Below, piece by piece: positions 35,385 through 44,799 of a stretch of DNA of 64,000 bases. The notes beneath the pieces are model-generated. The model did no database searches. It had not been told where the DNA came from and saw only the letters and a list, made by a program, of their open reading frames with translations. Origin of the DNA: Thiocystis violascens DSM 198 (GTDB taxonomy: Bacteria; Pseudomonadota; Gammaproteobacteria; Chromatiales; Chromatiaceae); assembly GCF_000227745.2 (NCBI RefSeq), contig NC_018012.1, forward strand, positions 1,521,478 to 1,585,477, written 5' to 3'. Position numbers and translations under genes: made by a program. Within the stretch, counting starts at the first letter, position 1. Each line of letters begins with the position of its first letter.

Positions 35385-35738
35385 TTATTTTTTGCGTGGC
35401 GCTCGGACGGTGCCTTGGCCGATGGCGCCAGTCTGGTCAATGGCCGTGTTGTACATTTTTCACCATCACGCGCACTCGCTCGCGAATTGGGCTGGCGACC
35501 GGGGCGACCGGGGAGAAAAACTCATTTCATCAACGATTTATAGCTTAAGTTGCGAGGGTGACGCGGGAGCGACAGGGGGCGACAGCCGGGCTTTGATGTC
35601 GCCCCCTGTCGCTCCCGCGTCGCCCTTGGTCATCCATCCGCAAACGCTTGTTCAGATTGGCATGTCGCACGGGTGGTGGCACGGGCGGGACCATCTGGGG
35701 TCGTGCCGTCAACCCATCGGCCACGTCTTCCGGGGTGC
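35385..35738. other. Intergenic stretch with a large hairpin
   Basis: About 354 bp without a gene I can support. A tandem GCGACCGGG-type repeat lies near 35491-35512 and the long inverted repeat is at 35556-35625. The region is next to the DUF3987 pseudogene and may belong to the decayed element. Confidence 0.45.
35556..35625. repeat. 28-bp inverted repeat, near-perfect
   Basis: The arms 35556-35583 and 35598-35625 are complementary over 28 bp except for one G-T pair, with a 14-nt loop. The stem is very GC-rich. It is too long and without T-tract for a plain terminator. It could be a mobile repeat unit or an element end. Confidence 0.7.
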
Positions 35739-36849
35739 TCATGCCGAGCGCGCCTCCTCATCGAGATGCGTGATCACGCCCCACTGTGGGCCGTCGCGAT
35801 AGACCAGCCGCGCCTGCTCCAGCGTGGCGAGCGCGATGTCGCGCCGCAGCTCGGTGCGCAAGGCTTTGGGGCCAATGCGCAGCATCGCGCGCTCGGGGGC
35901 GCGTGCCCGCGGCTGTTCAAGCAGCTAGGCATAGAGCTTCAGTGCGCCCGCACGGGCGTCCTGAACATCGCGTTCGCCAAACACCCCGCGCCAGGTCTCC
36001 AGGGCATAGCTGGCGAGTGCCGTCCCCTGGCGCAGCGCCTCGACCTCAAGACGGGTGGCTTGACGCTGGCTGAACACCGTCAGCACCCCGGCGATCCGGA
36101 AGGCCTGCTCGATCAGGCACAGGGCGAAGGGTTTGATGTCGCGCAGCTTACCGCCGCGTCCCTTGACAAACTGCTCCATCCGCTCGAAAAAGGCCCCGGC
36201 GAGCCGCAGCGTCTCGGAGGTGGGATCGAGGACCGGGAGCTCGTCGCAATCTTCGCCGAGCGGCGGCTCCAGCAGGCGATGACAAGCGCGCCAGTAATCC
36301 CCAACCGCCGGATCCTGATCCGCCCGCCAGTGCCGCGCGCAACGCGGGGCCGCTGGTTCCGGCCAGGCGAGCAGGAATCGAGGCCAGAAGCCGATGCTGG
36401 CGAGCAGCGGATCGAACAAGGTGTTCCTGGGCCGCTTCGGGTTGCAGCATCCAGTGCAGCGAAAGCCGGCGATCATAGAGTTGAATCCGTCCCGCCGTCC
36501 CCCGGGCGACCGAGATCTCACCATCGTCCCACAGACTGTTGAAGGTGGCGGCGGTCTTGGCGCGGTGGTCACGGCTCATGCCGTAGCCTGCCAGTAGCGC
36601 GGCGGCCTCGGCGGTGAAAATGCCTTGCGAGGGCACGCCCTGGAGAAAGCTGCGGCGCAGCCCCTCGACAGTGCCGTCGCGGGCGATACGGTAATGCTCG
36701 CGCGGCGGAGTCGCGACAGCGTCGCCCGCAGCCGCATGAGCAATCGCCGCCAGCTCGGCGCGATAGGCTCGGGTCTCGGCACGTTGCCAGGACTGGATCG
36801 CCGCTTGGGCGACACTATCAATAGAGTCGCGCCGGCTCTTGTCCAGCCG
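35739..36849 (-). pseudogene. DUF3987 (primase-helicase-associated) pseudogene
   Basis: Reading the minus strand gives a broken DUF3987 protein, a family found on plasmids and integrative elements. The first part (36849 to about 36430) reads LQGVPSQGIFTAEAAALLAG and LYDRRLSLHWMLQPEAAQE. A frameshift moves the rest to another frame (LFDPLLASIGFWPRFLLAWP, then FFERMEQFVKGRGGKLRDIK), and a TAG replaces a codon at about 35926, after which the frame reads on to the stop at 35739. The N-terminal part is missing. The gene is dead and marks an old element. Confidence 0.78.
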
Positions 36850-36998
36850 CTACGCCTGACATGAGCGTGGAGGGATGCGAAGCCGAGGTCATCGCGACGT
36901 CTCCCAGAACAGCGTGCGGCTCACCGCAACGCCTGTCGATATGGTGTCGGCGCCACACCCGGTTTCGGTGCGGCACACGCTAACGCGTCAGCCGCCCT

Positions 36999-37256
36999 TC
37001 AGTCCCACTGACCGCGCGGGGAGGCCGCCTGTGCGGTCTGCCACTGCTCGATCTCCTCGGCATCCCACACCACGGTGCGTAGACCCAGGCGAATCGGCGC
37101 GGGCATCAGTCCATGCGCGACCCACCGCCGCAACGTGGAGCGGCGAACTCTCGGCGTGGCCCGGAATACGGTCTCCAACGTGCGGGCGGGACGCGCCAGT
37201 CTGGGGCCACGCCCGCGCCTGCGGATCCTCAACCAGTTCGCGCCCTTCGATACCAA
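36999..37256 (-). CDS. AlpA-like excisionase/phage regulatory protein
   Basis: An 85-aa product whose middle (RVRRSTLRRWVAHGLMPAPI followed by RTVVWDAEEIEQWQ) matches the AlpA/MerR-like winged helix used by integrative elements to control integrase. The N-terminal 30 residues are very Arg-rich and may not be translated. It sits between the DUF3987 remnant and the tRNA-Pro fragment, as expected near the integration end of such an element. No integrase is found nearby. Confidence 0.55.
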   Translation of the reverse strand: MVSKGANWLRIRRRGRGPRLARPARTLETVFRATPRVRRSTLRRWVAHGLMPAPIRLGLRTVVWDAEEIEQWQTAQAASPRGQWD

Positions 37257-37459
37257 ACGGGTCGATGCCGTGCTGGAATCGACCGACGCCTTGATCCAGG
37301 CGGTGCAGGAAGGGTGGATCGGCAGGGCGGGCCAACAGCGCCGGAGCGGGACGAGTCATCGCGCGGGCGTTGACAACATTCACATGCGACTACAAAACTG
37401 ATCGTCTGGCAAAAACGAAAAAGCGATTAGCCAACTTCTTAGCTAACCGCTTGTTTTGC

Positions 37460-37506
<47 letters not shown>

Positions 37507-37842
37507 CGATTGGCGCTTGGGGAAACCTTTTAAATCAATAGCCTAAACCGCCCGCGCAACTCCAATTCCTGCCCTGTCCAGCCGTAGTCATGCGGCTCAC
37601 AGCCATGGCCCCGCACATTTTCCGGCACACCTGAACGGCACTCCCTTATGGTCATCCCCAACTTTCATTCGCCGATCTCCAACCAGGAGAACCTCAACCA
37701 GCATAGGTTCCGTGAGCCGACGATACGCGCCCAACGTTAGACGACAAAGGACCGGGGCTTGCGCCCAAAGCGGCAATGGTCGCGTCTGAAAGACGTTTGG
37801 CCTATGCTTAGCCATATGCCAACAGATCTGGACTCGGATGCC
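37507..37842. other. Stretch without recognised gene
   Basis: About 336 bp. Nothing convincing was found here. The frame of the vapB-like gene is open back to 37759 without a ribosome site or family likeness. Confidence 0.4.
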
Positions 37843-38085
37843 ATGCAATCGGAACGCCATGTTCGCCTCTTTCGCAATGGTCGCAATCAAGCGCTGCGGA
37901 TCCCGCGCGACTTGGAGCTGGATGCCGACGAGGCGGTGATTCGCCGTGACGGCGAGCGGCTGATCATCGAGCCTGTCAAGCGCCGAGCCGATCTCGCGAC
38001 GCTGCTTGCTGGCTGGAAGCCCCTCGATGAGACCCTGCCGGATATCGACGCAGGGCTCCCGCCACTCGACGATATCCAACTCTAG
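37843..38085 (+). CDS. vapB: VapB-type antitoxin
   Basis: An 80-aa AbrB-like antitoxin. The start MQSERHVRLFRNGRNQALRI is the swapped-hairpin DNA-binding domain typical of VapB, and the C-terminal tail (LAGWKPLDETLPDIDAG) would wrap the toxin. It is 15 bp upstream of the PIN-domain toxin gene. The ATG at 37843 matches family members; an ATG at 37816 is an alternative. The pair should bind its own promoter. Confidence 0.85.
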   Translation: MQSERHVRLFRNGRNQALRIPRDLELDADEAVIRRDGERLIIEPVKRRADLATLLAGWKPLDETLPDIDAGLPPLDDIQL

Positions 38086-38100
38086 GCTCCGTTCACCCCC

Positions 38101-38517
38101 ATGTCCGCGCTGCGCTATCTCCTCGACACCAACATCCTTTCGGCGCTGATCCGCGAGCCGCAAGGCCCGGTCGCAACACTCCTGAGCCGCCGTGGCCACG
38201 ATCGGGTGTGCACCAGCCTCATCGTCGCGGCCGAGCTGCGCTTCGGCGCGCTCAAGCGCGGTTCGCCCGTCTTGCTCGGCAAAGTCTCGGACCTGCTCGC
38301 GTCCATGCCGGTCTTGCCGCTCGAGGCCGGTGTCGATGAAGCCTACGCGAGGGTACGCCTTGCCCTGGAGCAAGCGGGAACGCTGATCGGCCCCAACGAT
38401 CTGCTGATCGCCGCCCATGCCCTGGATCAGGATCTCACGCTCGTGACGGACAATGCGGACGAATTCAGCCGGGTACCCGCGCTGCGGGTCGAGAATTGGC
38501 TCGCCACCCAACGCTGA
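38101..38517 (+). CDS. vapC: VapC-type PIN-domain ribonuclease toxin
   Basis: A 138-aa PIN-domain toxin. The acidic metal-binding residues are in LLDTNILSALI (D9), VAAELRFGAL (Glu near 43), GPNDLLIAAHAL (Asp near 101) and VTDNADEF (Asp near 119). Such enzymes cut RNA, often tRNA, when the antitoxin is lost. All key residues are present, so the toxin looks active. It forms an operon with vapB and may help retain this mosaic region. Confidence 0.92.
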   Translation: MSALRYLLDTNILSALIREPQGPVATLLSRRGHDRVCTSLIVAAELRFGALKRGSPVLLGKVSDLLASMPVLPLEAGVDEAYARVRLALEQAGTLIGPNDLLIAAHALDQDLTLVTDNADEFSRVPALRVENWLATQR

Positions 38518-38711
38518 CTGCGGCAGATCGCCCCTCGCAATGGGCTGTGCGAGCGCTGCGCCTCGCGCCTTGCTGGTCACGACCACCCTCCCCGTCTTCA
38601 CCCTGAAACCAGAGCGCTGGGTCGTCGGGATCGCAACGGCGGATTTGCACGCCGGGCGTCAGGCCAGAGCCTCGGCGCTTGATCGAACGATCACGCACCC
38701 GTCGATGCCCA

Positions 38712-39971
38712 CTACCAATCCTCATACTGCACGGGCGCCGCGCCATGCGCTTCCAGCACCTGCGGGTCCTGGCTCGCGGGTCCGTCGTTCACACGCTCAA
38801 CGAAGAGTTCGAATCGCCAGTAATCGCCAAAGTCGAACAGGAAGCCGATTCGCATCCCTTCGCAGAGCGGGATGTCACCGACTTTGAACTCGTCCGCCAC
38901 GTATTCGGACTCGCCCGCCAGATCGGGGTGATCGATCTCGATGGTGCCGCCGAAGCGGTCCCGGTAGCTGAAGCGGTACAGATGGTCCGTGTCATCGAAG
39001 TCGAAGGCGGCGAGAATCGTGGCCGCCAGTGCGTCGAGATCGGTCTCGCCCCCAATGGCGATCCGCCGCCAGCAACCCGCCCCCAGCGACACCTTGAACA
39101 GATGTTGACCGGGTTGGAAAGGGGACTCGGGAATCTCCAGCTCCTGGCGCCAGTCTGGGATCTGCGGACGCACCAACCGGCTCCAGTGCTCGAAACGCGC
39201 CAGGGGATCGAAAAAATCCCCGGCGTCGTGGATTGGCATGTCCGATTTAGCCTCTGACTCCCAAGGTTGGCGCATGAAGTCCGCCAAGTGGCCCAGCAAG
39301 GAACGTCCCCACTCGGTCAGACCGATCCACTCGGGCTGCCATCCCTTGCCTTCCACGGATGGCATGGCCCGCAGGTCGAGTAAGCCGAAGAGCTCCAGCA
39401 GCGCCAGATGGTGGAGGCCGGGAGAATACCGGAGCAGCTCCGCGTCCTGAGGTGTCTCGAACGTCAGGTCACCCGTGTTCGGCAACCGTTTGAGAAAGGT
39501 GATGACCCTCATCGACGCATCCCCGCCCCAGTTTTCGCGCTCGCCAATCATCTTCTCGCTTGAACGCCCCCACCAGGCTTTCAGCAAGGCAAAATAGCGC
39601 TCGGCCGCGTTGAGGGCGGACCAGGAGGCCAGGACGACGGGGTCGAGATGCAGACGCGGTTTCTTGGACGCCGTGTCGATCAGCGACAGACCACTGGCGC
39701 GCAGCACCAGATACAGCCCATTGATGTGCGGATAGGATTTCTGCATCGCGCGTTTCAGACGCAGGTCCAGGGGATGCGTGAGACGCTGATTGATCATCTC
39801 CAGGGTCTTCATGGCGAACAGATGGCCGGGGGTGAGCGCCAGCCCTTGATCGCCAATCAGGTCCAGCAGGGCGTCGAAATCCCGCAGGATGGTTCCGGGC
39901 GGCTGCTGTTCGAAATCCGGTGCATCGAACCGGTGGGTGGAGGTCGGTGCGTGGGCGCGGGTTTTGGTCAT
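38712..39971 (-). CDS. Plasmid pRiA4b ORF-3-like protein
   Basis: A 419-aa protein. Its C-terminal part (about 265-400) is the pRiA4b ORF-3 domain: GQHLFKVSLGAGCWRRIAIG, AAFDFDDTDHLYRFSY, and FLFDFGDYWRFELFVE. The first 260 residues are helical (EMINQRLTHPLDLRLKRAMQ). The family occurs on plasmids and chromosomes; its biochemical role is unknown. The gene follows the VapBC pair convergently, and the composition matches the core genome. Confidence 0.8.
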   Translation of the reverse strand: MTKTRAHAPTSTHRFDAPDFEQQPPGTILRDFDALLDLIGDQGLALTPGHLFAMKTLEMINQRLTHPLDLRLKRAMQKSYPHINGLYLVLRASGLSLIDTASKKPRLHLDPVVLASWSALNAAERYFALLKAWWGRSSEKMIGERENWGGDASMRVITFLKRLPNTGDLTFETPQDAELLRYSPGLHHLALLELFGLLDLRAMPSVEGKGWQPEWIGLTEWGRSLLGHLADFMRQPWESEAKSDMPIHDAGDFFDPLARFEHWSRLVRPQIPDWRQELEIPESPFQPGQHLFKVSLGAGCWRRIAIGGETDLDALAATILAAFDFDDTDHLYRFSYRDRFGGTIEIDHPDLAGESEYVADEFKVGDIPLCEGMRIGFLFDFGDYWRFELFVERVNDGPASQDPQVLEAHGAAPVQYEDW

Positions 39972-40013
39972 AGGCTCACGATCGGTTTGATCTGGATCTT
40001 CCCGGAACAGGCG

Positions 40014-40208
40014 TCAGAATCGAAAAAAATAGGGCAACGCCATCAGCGCGATCCCAAGGATGACGAGCAGGATGGTGCTGGAGACGAAATAGGGAAAGAC
40101 CATGAGCGTCAGCCCACAGACCAGCGGGACGACGGCCCGCTGCTTTTTGCCGTAGACAAAGAAGCCGAGCCCGACGGAACCGAACAAGACACTCCAAAGC
40201 AGCGACAT
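40014..40208 (-). CDS. Small two-helix membrane protein
   Basis: A 64-aa hydrophobic protein, MSLLWSVLFGSVGLGFFVYG then a short KKQR loop and two further hydrophobic runs. It has the look of conserved small inner-membrane proteins of unknown function. It begins in the debris of the DUF1810 remnant on the same strand, without overlapping a recognisable part of that gene. Confidence 0.62.
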   Translation of the reverse strand: MSLLWSVLFGSVGLGFFVYGKKQRAVVPLVCGLTLMVFPYFVSSTILLVILGIALMALPYFFRF

Positions 40209-40247
40209 CGCCAACACCCCCGCGCTTGATTGATGAACCCTTGAGCG

Positions 40248-40435
40248 TGTCGCATGAACCTCGCGTAGCGCTGTGACAGGGCACTGACCCCAAGCCCTGC
40301 CATCTGCGGAAAAATATACTATATCCAATGCGAGGTTTTGCGCCCGCGACGAATCTCGGCCAGGGCCTGGGCGTAGTCGTCCTGTTGTGCCTGGACGAAA
40401 CGGTACAGATCATGGGGATCATGCCTGTCTGTCAT
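40248..40435 (-). pseudogene. DUF1810 gene remnant
   Basis: From the ATG at 40435 the minus strand reads HDPHDLYRFVQAQQDDYAQA then AEIRRGRKTSHWI, a stop (TAG), and in the same frame YIFPQMAGLGVSALSQRYAR. DUF1810 proteins have a Trp at the stop position, so TGG changed to TAG. After the SQRYA motif the rest of the gene is lost. The family (about 140 aa) is uncharacterised. Confidence 0.72.
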
Positions 40436-40505
40436 GACTCGAACACCTGTTCATTCAACCTGCAACGTGCCCCATACGCGGCGGCGGGCGGCCATCCGAT
40501 CAAGG

Positions 40506-41618
40506 TCATTCAACCGCGGCGGCCTGCGCCGGATCGGACCCAGGACGACAGGCAGACGCCGCGATGACCGTCATCTCCGCCAGACGCTCAGGATGGCGGT
40601 GGCGGTCGTCGACGACATCGCGGATCCAGATTGCCTCGATCTGCTGCGTGAAACGCTGGCGAATCGCGCGGTAGATCTCCGGGTCCTGCTCGCCGGAGTC
40701 GCCGACGAGAATGAAGCGACGCGCGGGAAACTGGCTGATGATCGCGCCAATCTGCGCGAGCTTCTGCGCCCGCGTGGCCTCGCCACCTGCCAGGCGCGCG
40801 AGATCCTGCCACGCGCCCGCGGTGAGCAGATTCTTGCGGACACTTTTCAGGTGGAAGGAGCCTACGGGATAACCGGCTGCGGTGATGAAGTCCGCGAGCG
40901 GCCGATAGAGCGCCCACGGGCTGCCGGAGACGTAGTGAAAGGCCGTCCCCGCGCCGAGCGCGCGGTAGCGTTGCGCCATCCCGGGCGCGGCGACGAAGGG
41001 GCGGAAGAAGGTGTTCTCCAGTACCACCTCTCGCCCGGCGGGGATCCCCGTGAGCTTGAGGGTATCGTCGATATCGGAAATCACGGAGCGTCCCTGGGGC
41101 TCAAGCAGGCGGACCCTGCACTCCCCCTGGTGTCCTGGTGAGCGCGCGTGCAAACGCAGCCAGCCCTGCGTGGAGCGCTGGGCGCGCAGCAGTTCCTTGG
41201 CCCGTGCGACGTCCAGTCGCAAGATGCCCTCGATCAGACCGTTCAGATCACTCGACAGCGGGATGCCCCGCGCATCCAACAGTTGGTAGGCCATCTGGCG
41301 AGGATCGTCGTCGAACCCCAAGGCGACCTGTTCGCCGGACTCGTCGTCCGCGACAAACTCTGATAAGCGGTTGTGAACCCGCGCGATCTCCGCCGCCGGG
41401 CGCGTCTCGGGCCGCGCCACCAGGCGGGTGATCACGTCGGTGGTGAGCGACCTGGGCTCATGGACCCAGAGGCGCAACGGAATCGCCCACTGCGCCCCGG
41501 CACGATACCCGCAAGTGGGATAGATGGTGACGGTTTCGACGTCCGCCGCCCGCAGTGGCGCAACCCCGCCGAGCAGGAACAGCACGGCCATGAACGCGGG
41601 TGCCAGGCGCCGCATCAT
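40506..41618 (-). CDS. App1-type phosphatidate phosphatase domain protein (DUF2183)
   Basis: A 370-aa exported protein. A signal peptide covers residues 1-23 (LAPAFMAVLFLLGGVAPLRA), and a beta-rich N-terminal region follows. The C-terminal half holds the App1 catalytic domain: the HAD-like motif VISDIDDTLKLTG (about 197-209), then HYVSGSPWALY and FILVGDSGEQDPEIY. App1 proteins dephosphorylate phosphatidic acid and related lipids. The bacterial members are probably periplasmic. It is the distal gene in a minus-strand row after the small genes at 41707 and 42362. Confidence 0.82.
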   Translation of the reverse strand: MMRRLAPAFMAVLFLLGGVAPLRAADVETVTIYPTCGYRAGAQWAIPLRLWVHEPRSLTTDVITRLVARPETRPAAEIARVHNRLSEFVADDESGEQVALGFDDDPRQMAYQLLDARGIPLSSDLNGLIEGILRLDVARAKELLRAQRSTQGWLRLHARSPGHQGECRVRLLEPQGRSVISDIDDTLKLTGIPAGREVVLENTFFRPFVAAPGMAQRYRALGAGTAFHYVSGSPWALYRPLADFITAAGYPVGSFHLKSVRKNLLTAGAWQDLARLAGGEATRAQKLAQIGAIISQFPARRFILVGDSGEQDPEIYRAIRQRFTQQIEAIWIRDVVDDRHRHPERLAEMTVIAASACRPGSDPAQAAAVE

Positions 41619-41706
41619 CCGAGAGCGGGCGCGGTGTCGCCCGCCGACGCCAGCGCGTGGGGGCGTCTGGCGCGACGGGTCCAGCACAGGGGAGTCCGCT
41701 TGCTCA

Positions 41707-42309
41707 TCATCGTCTCTTCGGCAAGAACTTGATCGACCATTGGTCTCGCCTCTGCACGAAGGCGATGGGTTCGCTCCAACCATTCTGCATGCGGCGAATG
41801 CCGGTAGCCTTCTTTCCCTCCACCCTGACGTCGACCAGAGACTCACCCACAAAGAGCGACGAACTGACCGACCCACCGCCCATCGTCGCGCGCTTCAGCC
41901 GCTCAGCCTTGGCCGTGAACGCGGCGAGGTCGGTCACGAACCCGAGGCAGGCCGCGATGGCGCGATCCAGAGCCTTCACCAAGTCACGGTGACGCAGGGA
42001 CTGCTGCAGCAGATCCTCTGGGGGCGCAGCGCCTGACACGGCCCCAACCGACTCGGACATCATCCGTTGCGCGGAGTCCTGAATCGCTTCAGCGCATGCC
42101 CTGACACGCTGCAATGCCTCGACCGGAACGCCATGCTCCAGACACACATTAGAATAGGCACCACCCGGATCCTCGCCGACTGGAATGCCCATGCTTGCCA
42201 AAGGCTTCAGGTCGCTGCGATCCAGACACGCGAAAAAGGTTTCCCAATCTCCGCGCTCCATCGCCGCTTGCGCAAGCACGAAGACGGCTTCCGGGCTGGT
42301 GCGTGACAT
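41707..42309 (-). CDS. Hypothetical protein
   Basis: A 200-aa soluble, mostly helical protein that I do not recognise. It starts at MSRTSPEAVFVLAQAAMERG; the longer frame upstream is Cys/Gly-rich and unlike a protein. Residues 5-40 form a helix-rich acidic stretch, and the C-terminus is beta-rich (SSSLFVGESLVDVRVEGKKA, WSIKFLPKRR), possibly a small domain like those in immunity or stress proteins. Genes on both sides run in the same direction. Confidence 0.58.
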   Translation of the reverse strand: MSRTSPEAVFVLAQAAMERGDWETFFACLDRSDLKPLASMGIPVGEDPGGAYSNVCLEHGVPVEALQRVRACAEAIQDSAQRMMSESVGAVSGAAPPEDLLQQSLRHRDLVKALDRAIAACLGFVTDLAAFTAKAERLKRATMGGGSVSSSLFVGESLVDVRVEGKKATGIRRMQNGWSEPIAFVQRRDQWSIKFLPKRR

Positions 42310-42361
42310 GCCAGTGTTCCCCCTCTGTCGTGACGTCAGACGCTCCCAACCCGTTGTGTTC

Positions 42362-42631
42362 TCACCCGAGCGGGCCGAGGACGAGCAGGGAGGGAAGCAC
42401 CAGAATGCACATCGCGGCGATCCACCAACCACAGACCGGCATCCCCCGCCGCCTGGCAGACAAGCCGCGTATCCCCAGGCCAATGCCGACGATCAAGGCC
42501 GCGAGCACGATCGCCAACGCGAGCAAGCCGCGCGTCCGGCAGCCAATGACCGACAGGGGCGTGAAGTACAGGGCGACGACCGCCAGCGGGGCGAACAATG
42601 GCAGAATGATGTGCTGAGTCAACGGACGCAT
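42362..42631 (-). CDS. Small membrane protein
   Basis: An 89-aa protein with about three hydrophobic helices (residues 5-28, 36-56, 65-87) separated by a short RGLSARRRG loop. No family is recognised. It lies 90 bp downstream of the TonB receptor gene and may be the last gene of that run. Confidence 0.5.
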   Translation of the reverse strand: MRPLTQHIILPLFAPLAVVALYFTPLSVIGCRTRGLLALAIVLAALIVGIGLGIRGLSARRRGMPVCGWWIAAMCILVLPSLLVLGPLG

Positions 42632-42720
42632 GGGTGGATGCCGATCAACACGGTCAGAGCAAAGATCCAGCGACTCAGTATAGTGATCTTGGTGCCAAAA
42701 CAGAGTTTGTGGACGCGCGG

Positions 42721-44793
42721 CTAGAAGCGCACCTCGATCGACCCATAGAAGGTCCGGCCCGCCAACAGCAGATCCTGCGGCAGCGAGGTTCCAGCCGATG
42801 CCTCCTCCAGATTGCCGTTCAGAAGATTGCGGATGTCGAGCTGTACCGAGACCTGCTTGGTCAGACCATGGCGGATCAGCAGATCGAGCTGGCCATATTC
42901 TGGTGCTTCGTTCCGCGTATCCTCCGCCACGCGTGTACGATCGCCGACATACATCCCCTGCAGATTGAAGAAGGTGCGACCCAACCGGTATTGCAACGAG
43001 CTATAGAGCCGATGGTGCGGACTGTAGCCGGCGTCCTCGCCGGTGGTTTCGTCGGTGTTGTACTGATAAGCGTACCAACCGCGCAGGAGCAGGTTGCGCG
43101 AAAGTGCCCAGCGCATGTCGAGCTCGGCACCCTGACCGACCTGGCGACCAACGTTCTCCGGCTCGGCATAGAGGGTGCGATTCTGCTGGCGGATCTGATC
43201 CACGGTCTCATGACGAAAGAGATTCAGTCCCAGCTCCAGATCGGGGTGGGGCCGGTACTGCAGGGCCAGCTCGACGGTCCGCAGACGCTCCGATTCGAGT
43301 TCAGCGTTGGCCTGATAGATCGGCAGTAGGCCATTGCGCGTCTCGAACAGGGTCGGGGCACGAAAGCCCTCGCCATAGAGTAGCTTCGCGGTCCATTCCG
43401 GCAGTGGTGTCCACACCAGGACGGCGCGCGGGCTGACCTGAGTCCCGACATCCGAGTCGTCATCCAGGCGTGCGCCCCAGGTGAGCGACCATTTCGGCGC
43501 GATCAGCCACTCGTCCTGGAGATAGGCGGACAGCAGCCGGCGACGGCCATCATAGTCCGACCCCGTCGCGGCCGCTGACAGCAACTGCGTCAGCGCGCTG
43601 GCATAGCCCGTCAGCGGATCGCTCAGCATCGACGCACTCAGAGTGGTGCTGGCGCCCATGCCAGAGGCGACGGAATCCAACCCGATCAGCTCGAGCGCAT
43701 CCACCGCGTAGCGGATCTGCTCATACCCGAGCCCCAGGGTGATGAAATGCCGATCGGTCGCCGCATACCGAAGATCCGAGCGCAGTCGCCAGGTCTCCTG
43801 CTCGGCTGAGGCATCGTAGCGCAGGCCCTCGGCGAACAGACCGGAGGCGGGAAACCAGGTCACCTCATCGAGCGCGAGGCAGGTCTGCGCGGCATCCATC
43901 TGGAGCGTCAGCCCAAGCCGTTCGCTGAATCTGACCTTGCGCTCGAGACGCCCTTCGACCGTCTCCAGCGTGCGGGTCCCGGTGGGATCGATGACACTCA
44001 GGATCCCGGCACCGAGCCCTTGACGTGTGCGCGAGAGCCGCAGCATGGCGCGCGTCGGACCGAATCGGGCATTCGCCAGCACGCCCAGATTGCGTTGGCC
44101 GGTGTTGACCGCACGCGGTGCCAGCGAGAATCCGGTCCCGAGCACCGCATCGATCTGAGACAAGCGGTCGGCACGAATCACGGGCGTCTGCCCGTCCGTC
44201 TCCATGACCTCGGCGCTGATCATGACATCCGCCGCTTCGTTGCTCGCCCCAGCGAGGAGCCGTCCGTCGAGCGTCTTCTCCGAGCCACCGCTGAGTGTGA
44301 CTTGCTGCTGATCAACCCGCTTGCGCGTGATGACATTGACCACCCCGGAGAACGCATCCGCGCCAAACACCGAGGAGCCCGGTCCGCGCGTCACCTCGAT
44401 CCGCTCGATGGCATCAATGGGGATGACTCCCAGGATGCTGAATGGATTCCCCAGGATCAGGTCCGACTGGGCCACCCCGTCGAGCAGCACCAGGAGATTA
44501 CCCGAGCCGAGACTTGAGAAGCCGCGCACCAGAACGTTTGGCGCATAGTCATTGGTCCAGCCCAGATGAAAGCCGGGCACCAAGCGCAACGCCTCGACGA
44601 CGTTGCGAAAACCGCCGTCACGGATGTCCTCGGCCGTAATGACGGTCGCCACCGCCGGTGCCGTGCGATAGAGGTGGGCGCGTCCGGTCGCGATGCTGAC
44701 GGTTCGCTCCGAACCGAACAATTCCTCCGCAGAGGTTTGAGCCAGGGCGGGGCTGCAGAGCGCGCCCAGGGTGGCGAACAGGCGTCGTTTCAT
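42721..44793 (-). CDS. TonB-dependent outer-membrane receptor
   Basis: A 690-aa beta-barrel receptor. A signal peptide is present at 1-18 (ends SPALA). The plug domain follows (about 45-160: AVATVITAEDIRDGGFRNV, IERIEVTRGPGSSVFGADAF), and a 22-strand barrel ends in the usual terminal Phe (SIEVRF). Such receptors import siderophores, cobalamin, metal chelates or sugars with energy from TonB-ExbBD. No TonB or inner-membrane transporter is nearby. It starts 6 bp after the hybrid kinase gene, so kinase and receptor are cotranscribed. Confidence 0.88.
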   Translation of the reverse strand: MKRRLFATLGALCSPALAQTSAEELFGSERTVSIATGRAHLYRTAPAVATVITAEDIRDGGFRNVVEALRLVPGFHLGWTNDYAPNVLVRGFSSLGSGNLLVLLDGVAQSDLILGNPFSILGVIPIDAIERIEVTRGPGSSVFGADAFSGVVNVITRKRVDQQQVTLSGGSEKTLDGRLLAGASNEAADVMISAEVMETDGQTPVIRADRLSQIDAVLGTGFSLAPRAVNTGQRNLGVLANARFGPTRAMLRLSRTRQGLGAGILSVIDPTGTRTLETVEGRLERKVRFSERLGLTLQMDAAQTCLALDEVTWFPASGLFAEGLRYDASAEQETWRLRSDLRYAATDRHFITLGLGYEQIRYAVDALELIGLDSVASGMGASTTLSASMLSDPLTGYASALTQLLSAAATGSDYDGRRRLLSAYLQDEWLIAPKWSLTWGARLDDDSDVGTQVSPRAVLVWTPLPEWTAKLLYGEGFRAPTLFETRNGLLPIYQANAELESERLRTVELALQYRPHPDLELGLNLFRHETVDQIRQQNRTLYAEPENVGRQVGQGAELDMRWALSRNLLLRGWYAYQYNTDETTGEDAGYSPHHRLYSSLQYRLGRTFFNLQGMYVGDRTRVAEDTRNEAPEYGQLDLLIRHGLTKQVSVQLDIRNLLNGNLEEASAGTSLPQDLLLAGRTFYGSIEVRF

Positions 44794-44799
44794 CGGTCT

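Noticed and set aside
35673..36542. A 289-codon plus-strand frame across the DUF3987 region
   Set aside because: The minus strand carries clear DUF3987 motifs in two frames, so this frame is antisense.
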